Shown: positions 45,691 to 56,890, numbered from the stretch's first letter. The stretch: 64,000 bases of DNA from Aricia agestis (GCF_905147365.1 NC_056406.1:7170501-7234500); one strand, 5' to 3'. Numbers and translations: made by a program. The notes: generated by a model not told the origin, from the sequence alone.

Positions 45691-46018
45691 AGTCAATAAT
45701 ATGGACGCCATATTTGACGACAACCTTAACCGCGCAAATTCGCTCGGTTAAAGTTAAGTTTGACATAAAGTTCACAGTGTTGCAATAATAATTTATTTTT
45801 TCCGGTCAATTTGTATGGATAATAATTCATTTTTATACTCTCAGCCTCATTAATTTGGAAAAGACATCTGTCAAATTTTAACCTTAACTTTAACCTTAAC
45901 TTTGACCATAACTGTAACTATAGGTCTACCAGGATCTGATGGAAAAAAGTGAGAAAAGAAATTGATTCTAGCAATACTGGGGTAATTGGAATAAAACATT
46001 TTGACTCTTTTGTCTGTG
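45669..46018. repeat. Segment between duplication copies; part of the long inverted repeat
   Basis: Contains TTAACCTTAACTTTAACC repeats and AATATGGACGCCATATTTGA. The whole segment is found inverted at about 48537-48870. Confidence 0.85.
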
Positions 46019-47879
46019 AATTTGTCTGTGAAATGTCTAATTGTAACAAATAATAATATACAGTGGACCATCTTCACACTTAATCATCCGAATTACATGC
46101 GCGACGCCTCCGTGGTCTAGTGGTATAGAGCGCGGCTCTTGACTCGGAGGTCGTGGGTTCGATTCCCGCGTTGGAAACATGTTATTTCCAAGTTTGGTTA
46201 GGACAATGCAGGCTGATTACCTGATTGTCTGACAAGTAAGATGATCCATGCGTCGGATGGACATGTAAAGAGTCGGTCCTGCGCCTGATCTCTCGCCGGT
46301 CGTGTCGGTCTTCCGTCCCTCTGGGTAGTGAGAGTAAAGGAATAGAGAGTGCTCCTGTGTACTGCGCACCGGCCACCGTCACCGAAACCGGTGTGGGAGC
46401 TATTATTATTATCCGAATTAATCATACCTTATGCCTACAAATACAATTTAAGCGTGATTCCAGAGACGATTAGAGAGCAGAACAATGAAGTATCACCAAT
46501 GATATTGTATAAAAAACTCAAAGAGTATCACGATGCGCGCACGTAAAGCATGTAGATGTGCATGAATTTGATTTAAAAAACGCGGTTGATTTAGAGTTAA
46601 TTTACGTTGCAACGTCGCAAGTCGGAAAGATGTATTGGTAAAATATAAAGGGGATTCAAATTTGGAACAGGAGCCCGACACCGCAAATAGCAAATCTGTC
46701 AATTCAATGTGTAGCTTCTTATGCAGTTAATAAAGTTCAGTTTTGAATAAGTTATAAAATGCATCGCATTACAAGATCGCCTCTTCACGTTGCCATGTGA
46801 ACTGACCCTTTAATGCCCATACCGTACAATACTATATCGTACAAACCAGCATATTGTACGGAACTCCTACACTTTAGCTGTCTATTCCGACAGGAGAGTG
46901 TATCTGTTGACTGTTGTAGTTAACTACATTACTGGTTATCGATCGCATACCAGTAATATCAACGACCTATCTGACGGTCTAACACGCGCCGAGACGGAAC
47001 CACGCTATATTGTACCCTATTACTATGGCATATAGGTTGGAATTTGAATAACACAATGTAGTGTTATTCAATATATTATTTTGTTTATATTGAATAACGC
47101 TACATCGCTTCTCAATAAATTTAATATTCGGGACCTAATACAGTGGTGGGGCAAGACCTTCATTTGATGTGGGCATATATTCTGCGAGGCCCCCTGATGG
47201 ATGACGCAAGAGAACGGATTTTGAAAGAATTTTTTGATCAGTACTCAAACTTTTATGTACTTAAGTATAAAAATTTTTATTTACAATATTTTAATTTATA
47301 AAAAAACTCTTTAAAAAAATCCTCGTGGTCCAAGGGACGCGAGGCCCCTTGCTTCGCTTTACTTTTAATTATTATAGAAGGAGCTATGTTAAAAAATATG
47401 CAATCTGATCTAACAAAAGCAACTGGTAATAAAAAGGTACTTATACCATACAATTAGGGCTCTCATCATGAGACATGACAGTCTTAAGACACACTATTGC
47501 TATGCAAGTCACATTAAGATGCGCACACATAAACAGCATTTTGTATTGTTTATACTTTATAGTCTGTCTAATAACTGCCGCTTTTCAAATGAGCGATAGT
47601 CCTCCTTACCATAAAGTTAATATACCTAGCGGAATAGAGCAACAATCTCAAGCTGTCAAACAAAACCGAAATAGATTTACGTCTGTGTGTGAAAATTTAC
47701 ACAAGCATCTTTCTAAGATATTAAATTTAGTCAACGTGCCGATAAGTGCCGACTGGACGCCAAAAATATGAAAAAAATTGGTTCTGCTGTCATGTATCAC
47801 ATGTCTCTTTTTACCACGCAGTGTTACTGATAATGACATCTCGCTTGCGCAGGCCTTTGTTTCTCTATTCCGCTAGGTA
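46019..47879 (+). repeat. Tandem segmental duplication, copy 2
   Basis: Second copy of the 1.86 kb block. It differs from copy 1 at isolated sites (for example AAAGATGTATTGG for ACGATGCATTGG). It ends inside MITE P at CCGCTAGGTA. Confidence 0.92.
46096..46410 (+). mobile_element. SINE family B, copy 5
   Basis: Same internal deletion and flanks as copy 4. It arose by the segmental duplication, not by a separate insertion. Confidence 0.85.
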
Positions 47880-47893
47880 TATTAACTTTATGG
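47608..47893 (+). mobile_element. MITE family P, copy 2
   Basis: The best-preserved copy: CCATAAAGTTAATATACC at the left and GGTATATTAACTTTATGG at the right are exact inverted copies. Confidence 0.8.
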
Positions 47894-48536
47894 TCCTTAC
47901 TTAAGTTTGCAAGATCCACAAAACTTCATAAAAACAACTGTAAGTATACTTTTAAAAACGTATTTTAATTGTACATACTTAAAGTAATGTCAGTACAAGT
48001 ATTGCTTTAAAATTTTCACAACAATTGCACTTAAAATAATAATCTACATTAATTTAATTCTCGTACCTCGAATTATCGATTAAGTATTCTCAGGCTGTAC
48101 CTACCTACCTACCTACATGGTTTATTTTTACATTTGTTAATTTATTAAAATATGGGCCTGACTGAAATAATTGGTAAATAAATAAAATTAATAAATTAAT
48201 CATTGCAAGGATTAAATTGGTTTCTTGCTGAAAAACTACGAGAGCCGATCCTATTAAAGTGGGAAAGATCTAAGAAAAAGAAATTATTAATTGAGTCACT
48301 CAATGCGTATTGCGTAATTAGTGTGTGATTTTTTAATACTACAAGTAGTTCAGAGTTTTTGTAGAAGACAAGGCGAGCTGTGTAATAAATCCTAGGGTGG
48401 GTAGCACCAGAGGCGTTGTTATATAGGTCTACCAGAATCTGATGGCTTTGGATGGCAGAATTTCAAAAAATATCCTTGATCATTGGATTTTTATATTTGC
48501 ATGTTTCACACACAGAATTAACTGTTATAAGAAAAA
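47894..48536. other. Spacer inside the inverted repeat loop
   Basis: CTACCTACCTACCTAC run near 48100; a LINE tail (TATGGGCCTGACTGAAATAA) near 48150. No gene. Confidence 0.4.
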
Positions 48537-49163
48537 AAGAGTCAAAATGTTTTATTCCAATTACCCCAGTATTGCTAGAATCAATTTCTTTTCTCACTTT
48601 TTTCCATCAGATCCTGGTAGACCTATAGTTACAGTTATGGTCAAAGTTAAGGTTAAAGTTAAGGTTAAAATTTGACAGATGTCTTTTCCAAATTAATGAG
48701 GCTGAGAGTATAAAAATGAATTATTATCCATACAAATTGACCGGAAAAAATAAATTATTATTGCAACACTGTGAACTTTATGTCAAACTTAACTTTAACC
48801 GAGCGAATTTGCGCGGTTAAGGTTGTCGTCAAATATGGCGTCCATATTATTGACTTTAACCCATTAAGGTTATATACCTACCTAGCGGAATATAGAAACA
48901 AGGGCCTGAGCAAGCGAGATGTCACTATCAGTAACTCTGCGTGGTAAAAAGAGACGTGTGATACATGTCAGCAGAACCAATTTTTTTCATCTGTTTGATG
49001 TCCAGTCGGCACTTACCGGCACGTTGACAATTTAATATCTTAGAAAGATGCTTGTATAAGTGTATACTTAAACAAATACTTACACACAGACATTAATCAA
49101 TTTCGGTTTTGTTTAACAACTCGATATTGTTGCTCTATTCCGCTAGGTATATTAACTTTATGC
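48537..49163 (-). repeat. Right arm of a long inverted repeat
   Basis: Inverted copy of about 45400-46012, including the TTAACCTTAACTTT block, the GGTAGACCTATAG segment and MITE P copy 3. The arms are about 610-625 bp and the loop about 2.5 kb. Confidence 0.85.
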
Positions 49164-49164
49164 T
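48857..49164 (-). mobile_element. MITE family P, copy 3 (inverted)
   Basis: GGTTATATACCTACCTAGCG start and CTAGGTATATTAACTTTATG end. It has about 20 extra bases (TAAGTGTATACTTAAACAAA) compared with the other copies. Confidence 0.7.
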
Positions 49165-49208
49165 TTAACCAGAGATTTGGCAGTTCATTTAACATTTTGT
49201 TATAGTTT

Positions 49209-49363
49209 AAGGCTGCGTTTCCACTGAAGCGGAGCGGAGCTTAGCGGTGCCGAATTGACCAATCACCATGCTTGAAATCTTCGCTGTCATTCCGCTGGAA
49301 AAGCACGATTGGTCAATTCGAGCACCGCTAAGCTCCGCTCCTCTTCAGTGGAAACGCAGCCTA
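49209..49363. mobile_element. MITE with AAGGCTGCGTTTCCACTG termini
   Basis: AAGGCTGCGTTTCCACTGAA at the left and TTCAGTGGAAACGCAGCCTA at the right are inverted copies. GGAGCGGAGCTTAGCGGTGC is inverted as well, so the arms are about 55 bp. Confidence 0.85.
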
Positions 49364-49783
49364 AGCCTTCACATTAAGTCGCGAGTAGTGCGGCAGCCGC
49401 GTTGGTGCAATGTGACCAAACACAATACTCTCCCACGAGCGAGTGTGACACATATTTTTAGGTATGAGAACAAAGACTCAAGGTACGAGAATCGGACTCA
49501 TGTTTTGTTGTAAAAGGTTTCTAATTGTATATTAATTTTAAAACCTCGCTTGCCATCAAATTCCAACAAGATAGTGTCCCACAGACAAAAGATAGCGCTA
49601 TTTTAATTACATTATGTATTAAAACAGTTTATAAACTACCAAAATCCGACGATAGATAGCGCTCTTCAAAAACACACTTCACATTTTTCTACCTAATCCG
49701 TTCATTATTGTAAAATTTTCAGCCACGTCGCTACATAATTTGCACGACAGAACATTATTGGCAATGTCTAGGGTAAGTTACAC
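49364..49783 (-). other. 3' flank / presumed 3' UTR of the NIPP1 gene
   Basis: Unique sequence downstream of the NIPP1 stop. No clean AATAAA is seen on the minus strand; an ATTAAA variant near 49603-49608 could serve. Further left is intergenic. Confidence 0.35.
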
Positions 49784-52700
49784 TCATACACCCGGTATGA
49801 GCGCCGGTTTTCTCCCGGGCCATGCTTCTTTCGCGTACTTCTTCTTCTTAGGCTCGTTGGAAGCTCCTGTTTCTTCTGCAGCTGTAAAATCAAGATAATA
49901 TTAAAAACACGAGAACTTTGGACATTCATTTTAAATTGTTCGGTTGTAATAAAGGCAAGCACCAACAGGCTTAGCATGGCCACTATAGAAATGCGAAAGA
50001 ATAGAAACGTTGACAGTTTTTGCACACAAATTGACAGATTTCATTTCTTAATCCATCATTTTATCTACTTTACCGTAAGAATAAACCGCTCTATGGTGGC
50101 CATGCTAAGCCTGCTGATGCTCAAATGGCTCTCTATATCTGGAGACCAGACTTTATTACTATTTCTCAAATTTTTCTTTTATACATTTTCTCTTTCATAA
50201 AAAAGCAAAACGCGGTCGGTAACGTATTGAATTAAATAAAACTTACCAGAGTTTGGAAGTGGTGGATGTATGTTAAGTTGTGGCTCAGGACCTTCCAATT
50301 CCACGTCAGGCGCAGGATTAGGTAGTGAAATACCCAACCTAAACCAAGGTAAAACATTATTTCTAGAGCAAATGCTTATTTAAATTGAGCATTTTAGAGA
50401 TGAAAAAAATCGTCGTTTTCATACATGATTGGCAATCAGTACTACCACTGATTTATTATACAAATGACTCTTAATAAAAATTCAAGTATCAGTCCAAGAA
50501 CTTATTTTAAGTCTTTTCTTACGACATAAGAAGGCAAAATCCTAAGTGGCAAGAGATTATTTTCAACTTTGTAATGACAATAACAGATGTAAAGAGTAAT
50601 ACTGACCTAGCCCCTATTAGGCTCAGGTGCGAGCTTGGGGCTGGTAGGTCTGAGTACAAATTCGTGCTTCTTGATATTTCTTGCAGCCTTAATGAGTGGT
50701 GGTGTTGGTCTGAAAAAAAATAAAAAAAAATACATTAATATCTTTCAACATTAATAATAATAACCGATAATAGTATACAGTAATACTTTCAATCGCTTTT
50801 TTTTTTGTTTAAGTGCAAGGGGAAAAGGGGTTATTAGTTATTACTAAGGCTTAACTTACACGGGGGCAGAATTAATGCTACGCATTACGTTTTTCGCCAA
50901 GGCATATTCATCTCTAATACACTTTCTGCTATGAAATTACACATTGACACAAGTAGTCTTAAATGAAACAAATTGACACTTACTATCATCTGCACTCTGT
51001 AACTTCAGCTTTCTTGGTATATTATTAGCATTGGGTACAATTGTGGACCGAACAAGGTTCCTAAACCTGCCAATTGTGGGGTCTATATCTTCTGGATTGA
51101 TTATGTCCACCTCCTCATTGAAGGAAACATTCCTTTTCTGTTTTTTAGGCATCCCTGCGGGCATGGTCGCTGTTCGTTTTGAACCAGTTTGAGGCTGAAA
51201 TAATTATATATTTTAAATAATCATTTAAATTAGTAAGTAATTGAAAACATTATGTCATTAATAAATAAATAAAAATACATGTGGCAATCGGGAACTGCCG
51301 CGGTAAATCAGCATAGCATTTTTTATCGACTTATGCAATTATAATTCTCATACGTCACGCGCACAGAAATACCGTGTCGAAGTCTGGCAACACCGCACTG
51401 ACCGGCGCGGCGGTGTTAGGTTTTTTTCATTACAGAATTTCTTGATTCGGTCGCTGTGCTCAAAGCCCACGATAAAAGCTGTGCAATAGCTTAAAAACTT
51501 GTGGCAATTTTTTCTCCTTTTTTAGAAAAGTAAGAGATTTAGGTTTAAATCAGTCAATGTGAAAAAAATCTCACCTTAATAACATCTGTACCATCATCGG
51601 TTGAGATGCCCAACATGGAAATTCTTCTGTTATGAGCAGTATTGAATTCTGTCAAGTTATCTAGCTCAGTCTGTGTCTCCGGAAGCCCCAACAGTGCACC
51701 CTCAGTTTCAGTATTGGGAAGTTCCTCCATTATACCTCTAGTGTTACCAGTTGGTCGTTCCCTGAAAGGCACAGAAATTTTTTTTTATTTAGCACAAAAA
51801 CATGCATAATTTTTTTTTATCCCGGAAAAATTTACAGTTAACGCGCAAATTTCCTACTAGTATTTTACAAAACTTTTTTTTTACGAGTAAGTTCAAGTTT
51901 AGTAACGATAAGTTAACATAAACTTAAATAAGTAATTTAATAGCTCGTCTATCGAGCGCCCAAAATGGGTGTCTTACTCTAAAGCCGGGTCCAGACGAGT
52001 GTAACGTGTAATGTAAGATTACATGTAATTTAGCATCAACAGTGTGGATGGCACATGAACTCAAAGCGAATTGTTCAAATGAGCCTTTGTGCTTGCGCGA
52101 AAACCGACAGCCGATGGCCGATAAGCCCCGAGTGTTACATGTAATACTCTTAGTGCCGTCCATACGTAGAATTCGTGTTACATTACACGGTGAATGACAT
52201 TACACGTTACACTCGTCTGGACCCGGCTTAAGACTATTCAAAAGTATTTTCGAAAATGGTTTGACAGTTTGTGACAGATAAAAGGTTTAGTAAACGAAAA
52301 TAATTTACCTTATAATATAATTTCTAGTGGAAGCACCAAAGTGAAATGTAGAATCTATAGGAAGCTGTGTCGGTTTATTTGGTTCTAGCCTCATCTGGCC
52401 AATAAAAGTTCCATGGGCTACAAAAGTAAATGTTATAAATTTGCTGCACACAACTTTTGTACAAATCAGTTTTAAAGGTCAATGTTGAATATAATATTTT
52501 AGCTATTATATTGCTAATATAATAATATAATTTATAAATTATATTTATAAATGGATCATAAGAGACAAAATATGCTGGTTTTATTACACAAGTAATTTAA
52601 TTATTACTTACTACTGCCTAAGTCAACTAAGAATGCTCTGTTTAGGTGCTTGTGATAAACAAAAGCAGCATGTACTCTGGAGCAACTTGCATGATCTATG

Positions 52701-53445
52701 CAGAAATCGTTCATTTGTGGGTTTCTACCAAAGAGATAACATTTCTTTTCGTCTAACATCAGTTTCTGGATAAGCTTATCTCCCTTTAGAACATCCAGAT
52801 GGAGTCCTGTTGGTGGTTTTCCTGCCCTGCAAGCACAAAACCTTTTTTGATAGATAATAATTTAAAATATGATAATTAATCTTTCCTTAATTCATGAAGA
52901 CCTAAGCGGCCGCATCCGGCCGCGATAACAATAGATAAGCTATTGTGTCTCGTTATTCCACGATCGATGGGTAAAAAAATACCAATGATGTCTCTTGGAT
53001 TTGTTTTTCAATACTGAATCTTTCAGGTATTGAAAATACTGTTTCTAATTCATTTATGATAAAAATAGTACCTATATTTCTTATCTTATTTAATTAAATA
53101 GTAAATAGTTTGTAAGTCACAAAGGTACACATTTAGTTGTTCTTGATATATTTATACTGAAATAATAATTCCATCCATCGTGGGTCGATACCCAGGTCGA
53201 TGTCTGCGATCAGGCACAATATCAGATTTTCAATCGTTATTCTGGCAGCCAGCTGCCGCTTGGGGATTGATGGGTTAACTGATCTGCCAGTTATCACATA
53301 TTATATTACTTTACTGAATAGAATTGATATCGGTTAGCAATAACATACTAAACTCAATAAATAATTAAGAGTTATGAATGGCGGCTAAAGTTCGAGTGGT
53401 TTATCACAAAACTTACCAATTAGGGACCTCATAATGGTTAGCCAT
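49784..53445 (-). CDS. PPP1R8: Nuclear inhibitor of protein phosphatase 1 (NIPP1), 347 aa, 8 exons
   Basis: Exons (minus strand): 53417-53445, 52612-52826, 52309-52417, 51575-51761, 50984-51194, 50607-50709, 50247-50338, 49784-49881. All introns are GT-AG and the phases join into one frame of 348 codons. The N-terminus MANHYEVPNWAGKPPTGLHL leads into an FHA domain (GRN 43-45, SRVH 59-62, THG 82-84), which in the family docks phospho-threonine splicing and chromatin partners. Next come TELDNLTEFNTAHN, a PP1-docking RVxF-type site written RNVSF (201-205), and the family signature IINPEDIDPTIGRFRNL (211-227). The C-terminus EPKKKKYAKEAWPG (325-338) matches the RNA-binding/inhibitory tail. Length is close to the human protein (351). 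The family inhibits and targets PP1 in the nucleus. The start is supported by the fly-type N-terminus; the ATG follows TAAC. Intron 3 holds a MITE. The serine/histidine-rich part in exon 6 is poorly conserved. Confidence 0.95.
51982..52229. mobile_element. MITE in NIPP1 intron 3
   Basis: AAGCCGGGTCCAGACGAGTG at the left is inverted at the right; the match runs on through TAACGTGTAATGT, so the arms exceed 30 bp. It lies wholly inside the intron between 51761 and 52309, clear of both splice sites. Confidence 0.88.
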
Positions 53446-53803
53446 GTTAAAGCAATCCTTTAATGCATTTGTATGCCCCTTTTATTTACTATTTCGTATC
53501 TATGTTATACGTATAATTCATAAAAATTTACGAATAATTTCTATCAGCCATACATGCCATATACATGTACTTCTTCTTCTTCTTCTTCTTTTATTTATGG
53601 CAAACAATCGCTTTTTAGCAACATTCTGCCAGTGTCAAGTATGGAAAGTAAAAAAAAAAAAATTATATATATTTAAATATATATTTAAATTAATATATCA
53701 TAACAACGAGAACGGAACATGAAAAATTATGTAGCTTCACTCCAAAATTTCATTAGCGGAACGTCAAAATCAAATCTCAATGTCAAAGTTGACATTTGTT
53801 TTT
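53446..53803. other. PPP1R8: Presumed NIPP1 promoter region
   Basis: Upstream of the NIPP1 start on the minus strand. It holds a CTT microsatellite (about 53573-53590) and A/T runs (about 53651-53700). No TATA box is placed with confidence. Confidence 0.35.
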
Positions 53804-54389
53804 TTTAGGGTTCCGTACCCAAAGGGTAAAAACGGGGCCCTATTACTAAGACTTCGTTGTCTGTCTACTGTCTGTCCGTCTGTCTTCAGCAGGCTATATC
53901 TCAAAAACCGCTATACAGTTCGACAAGGCTTTATTTGAACGTGGGTGACATTGACGGGAGCGCTACTGGTAAAGGAGAACTGTCAAACACATGTCAAAAA
54001 TGACGTTTTGCTATAATAGAAATGTTTAGTTCCTTTTCTCGCCACGTTCAAATAAAGCCTTGTCGAACTGTAGCAGGTAGCTAGACTTCTGAAAATTTCA
54101 CAGGTTGTGTATTTCTGTTGCCGCTATAACAACAAACACTAAAAACAAAATAAAATTAATAATGAAGGGGGCTTCCATACAAAAAACGTGATTGTTTTGG
54201 CTTTTTTTATTCGATTTCAATAATGGTAACAAAAATTGGACACTTGAAATTTTTATAAAATCCTTTATTATATGTGTACTTTAATAACTCCCATACAAAA
54301 AACACAATTTGTGGCTTACTTTTGCTCTATAACGGTACGGACTCTTCGTGCACGAGTCTGACTCGCACTTGGCCGATTTTTTTAAAATC
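53804..54389 (+). repeat. GGGTTCCG repeat interrupted by a MITE
   Basis: Starts AGGGTTCCGTACCCAAAGGG and ends CGCACTTGGCCGATTTTTTT. The block CCGCTATAGCTAGACTTCTG is split by the insert at 53916-54070, and GTAGCTAGACTTCTG resumes afterwards. Confidence 0.85.
53916..54070. mobile_element. MITE nested in the GGGTTCCG repeat
   Basis: CAGTTCGACAAGGCTTTATT at the left and AATAAAGCCTTGTCGAACTG at the right are perfect inverted copies (about 29 bp with TGAACGTGG), flanked by TA on both sides. The TA duplication points to the Tc1/mariner group. Confidence 0.9.
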
Positions 54390-54555
54390 TTGTCTACCGT
54401 GTTTAATAGCCAATAGCCAATGGCTTTAGCAACATTTTTTACCCGACTGCCAGGAGGGCATGTCCATGTGGGCTTGTATCTGCAGAACCGCTAAGCGGAT
54501 TTTCACATTTTTAGCCTAAATTAACAGAGGTATTGTCAAGTGTCAACACACTGCC
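54390..54555. other. Short spacer
   Basis: CAATAGCCAATGGC is a small repeat; a LINE-like phrase (GGCTTGTATCTGCAGAACCG) follows. No gene. Confidence 0.3.
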
Positions 54556-55078
54556 TAAGGGGGGTATTACATTATCATTTATATATGATCATTTCTATGA
54601 TCATATATAGGATCCAATATATATGATAATTTGATCATATCTGCGTATTACATTATCATATTTCATTGATCCTATTTTACGTCATATGTGGTTTCAATAG
54701 CCAATGGAGAGCGCTAACGCTGACAGGTATTGACGTCAGGGTTACTAGATCTCAGAGAATTCGATTTGTCAAAAGACATCGTCATTTTTAATATGGCTTG
54801 TTTTTTGTTATTTCAGCAAGATTATCCAAGTATATAATTAGAAAAATAATTACATTACATTATTTGAAACATATTAACGAACAAGAAATTAAAAACTCTT
54901 TTTTTATTAAATAACTGGCAGCACCTATTTCTATGACCGTATTGGATCCAATCTCTCAGCAAATGTCAAAAATCTATGATCAAGGAAGAAATGAATCATA
55001 TGTCTATATTACATTATCCAATACCATTGACTCAATGATCTCGGATCCAATATATATGATAATCTAATATCCCCCTTA
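54556..55078. mobile_element. MITE of 523 bp at the 3' end of MRGBP
   Basis: TAAGGGGGGTATTACATTAT at the left faces AATCTAATATCCCCCTTA at the right. Internal GATCATATAT and GGATCCAATATATATGATAA blocks are inverted too. No ORF. Its right end lies about 35 bp beyond the MRGBP polyadenylation signal. Confidence 0.85.
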
Positions 55079-55112
55079 CAAAAAATTATAAGCCCAAATA
55101 TTTAGGACATAC

Positions 55113-55118
55113 TTTATT
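55113..55118 (-). terminator. Polyadenylation signal of MRGBP
   Basis: AATAAA on the minus strand, within TTAAAATAAAGTATG, 191 bp after the stop codon. Cleavage is expected 15-30 bases further left. Confidence 0.7.
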
Positions 55119-55308
55119 TTAAGCAAGCTAGGCATTGCCTATTTACACAATGATGATGAAATCACTTCAAGTCCATATACACACAGATTGATTAAGAGAA
55201 AAATACATTCAAAGCATGCATTCTTCTTTCCCGCCCATGGTTTGTATGAAACCAGGGGTGCAAGTGTGAACGTCAGAAGAATTGATGATATGTATGGGAA
55301 TGAGTATG

Positions 55309-56772
55309 TCAGATGCGCCGTCGTTTTGCAGGTGTTGTGGCCGGCGGGGTTGAAGTGTTGGCACGACGACGCCCACGCCGTGAGCTACTATCTTCGTCTA
55401 TCAAAGGTGATTCCCAGGCTGCAGGAAAATAATAATCATTCATTAATTGCTTTTCCAATAATAAATTTAAAAACTTTTACATCCGTCCGTCACACATAAT
55501 TACCTGCCACAGAACTTATTTTTGATTTTGGTTTTTCCTTTGATGTAGATTTTCTGCTAGTTGAACTGTCCCGTGGTCCTGAAGCATTTGAATCTCTTGA
55601 GTCTCTTCTACGATCTGTAAATCATCAAATTAAGTAAATTTTTTCCTTCACCTTACTAACTGCTCAAAGCGTTAAGACTGCCAATTTGCACTCTTCCAAT
55701 AATTCATTTTTTTTCTTACTTTGTATTTTTTTATCTGTGCAAGTAAAGATTTTATTATTATTATTAACCTTAAATTGTAAGTAAAATTTTAAAAATTTAA
55801 ATATTTATATTATACCATATTCTTTTTCAGACTTAATACTTGGTGTATCTGTAGACGCATGGGAGCTGCCACTCTCTTTTCTAGTTTTGGTAGACAAAGC
55901 ACTTATGCTATCTTTGCGTGCTGAAAAATTTGTTAACAAAATATAGTACAAAATACAAGACAGACACAGAATACATTTTTAACAAGTTCTTATTTTATTT
56001 TGTTACCTTTTGCTGTGCTATCTTTATCTTTAGTTCCTCTAGAATTGACTTTTGGCGTTGATGGTTTTGGAGATGGACTCCTCCCACCTGTAGCAAATGT
56101 TATAATTGAATCAATTTATTTTGAAAATTGTTGGATAAATAGACTAGATATAAAAAGAAATACAATCTAATATAATATATAAAATTCTCGTGTCACAGTG
56201 TTTGTGCACGAAATCCTCCAAAAAATGGCTCAACCGATTTTAATGAAGTTTTGTATGTACTTACATTTGTTAGGCCTGAGAATAGGTTTTTATCTACTTT
56301 TTATATTGATACTAGAAATAATTTATATGGCAAAACAATGTTTGCCGGGTCAACTTTATGGTAATAATGACATCTCACAACTAGGTACTGGAACAATGCA
56401 TAAATGAAAAGTACCTTCACTGTCTTCTCCTAGAATCGCATCCTTACATTTCTGCTTGATTAAAGTACCGAATTCACTCTCAGGTAAACTGAATGGGGTT
56501 TCTTTATTAGGAAAAGGTATTGGTTCTGTGTCATCTAACATATTCATGTCGTACAAAGTATTCAAATGCTTCCATATGTCATGCGTGGAAATCTCTTTAG
56601 TAATTGAATTGGATAACTTCTCCCAGATGCAGGCCATCTGGAAATGCTTATTAATGCCTACCGGCTTATGATTAGCCATGGCGTAAAATAATTGTATTTC
56701 CATATCCACATCCCACTCCAACGTACTACCGGATTTCTCCTCAGCCTCTTCCTCACTAGATACCATTGTCAT
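55309..56772 (-). CDS. MRGBP: MRG/MORF4L-binding protein (Eaf7-like NuA4/TIP60 subunit), 254 aa, 5 exons
   Basis: Exons (minus strand): 56415-56772, 56007-56087, 55816-55920, 55504-55614, 55309-55418. All introns are GT-AG in phase 1 and the total is 255 codons with the stop. Exon 1 holds the whole conserved Eaf7/MRGBP domain: STLEWDVDMEIQLFYAM (16-32), HKPVGINKHFQM (35-46), the IWKHLNTLYDM region, and PFPNKETPFSLPE. The remaining exons encode a Ser/Lys/Arg-rich tail ending TPPATTPAKRRRI, probably disordered and nuclear. The human protein has 204 residues, so this tail is longer. In the family MRGBP links MRG15/MRGX to the TIP60 histone acetyltransferase complex on chromatin. The start is the first ATG (MTMVSS); the second ATG two codons on is possible. 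The gene lies upstream of NIPP1 in the same orientation, with no evidence of co-transcription. Confidence 0.95.
56160..56368 (+). repeat. LINE-like tail in MRGBP intron 1
   Basis: ATATAAAATTCTCGTGTCAC, CAACCGATTTTAATGAAGTT and ACAATGTTTGCCGGGTCAAC are the start, middle and end blocks of a common lepidopteran repeat. It fills most of intron 1 (56088-56414). Confidence 0.6.
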
Positions 56773-56890
56773 AATATTTTTAATAAATAATCAACTATAA
56801 ATTTACAGGAAAGAATGAATAAATTACAGAAAACAATAATTTGTTTACAATTTGGAAAGTTTCTACTTTTTTTTGTTCACCAGTTCTCCT
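56773..56890 (-). promoter_or_regulatory. Presumed MRGBP 5' UTR and promoter
   Basis: Short AT-rich interval between the MRGBP start and the open frame upstream. No distinct TATA or initiator can be fixed. Confidence 0.3.

Noticed and set aside
45880..45915. Telomere-like TTAACC repeats
   Set aside because: Irregular CCTTAACTTTAA units, not the insect TTAGG repeat, and part of a repeated element.
51924..52163. 79-aa minus-strand frame in NIPP1 intron 3
   Set aside because: It lies mostly in a MITE; the NIPP1 exons join cleanly without it.
55188..55499. 103-aa plus-strand frame
   Set aside because: Antisense to MRGBP exon 5, its intron and its 3' UTR.
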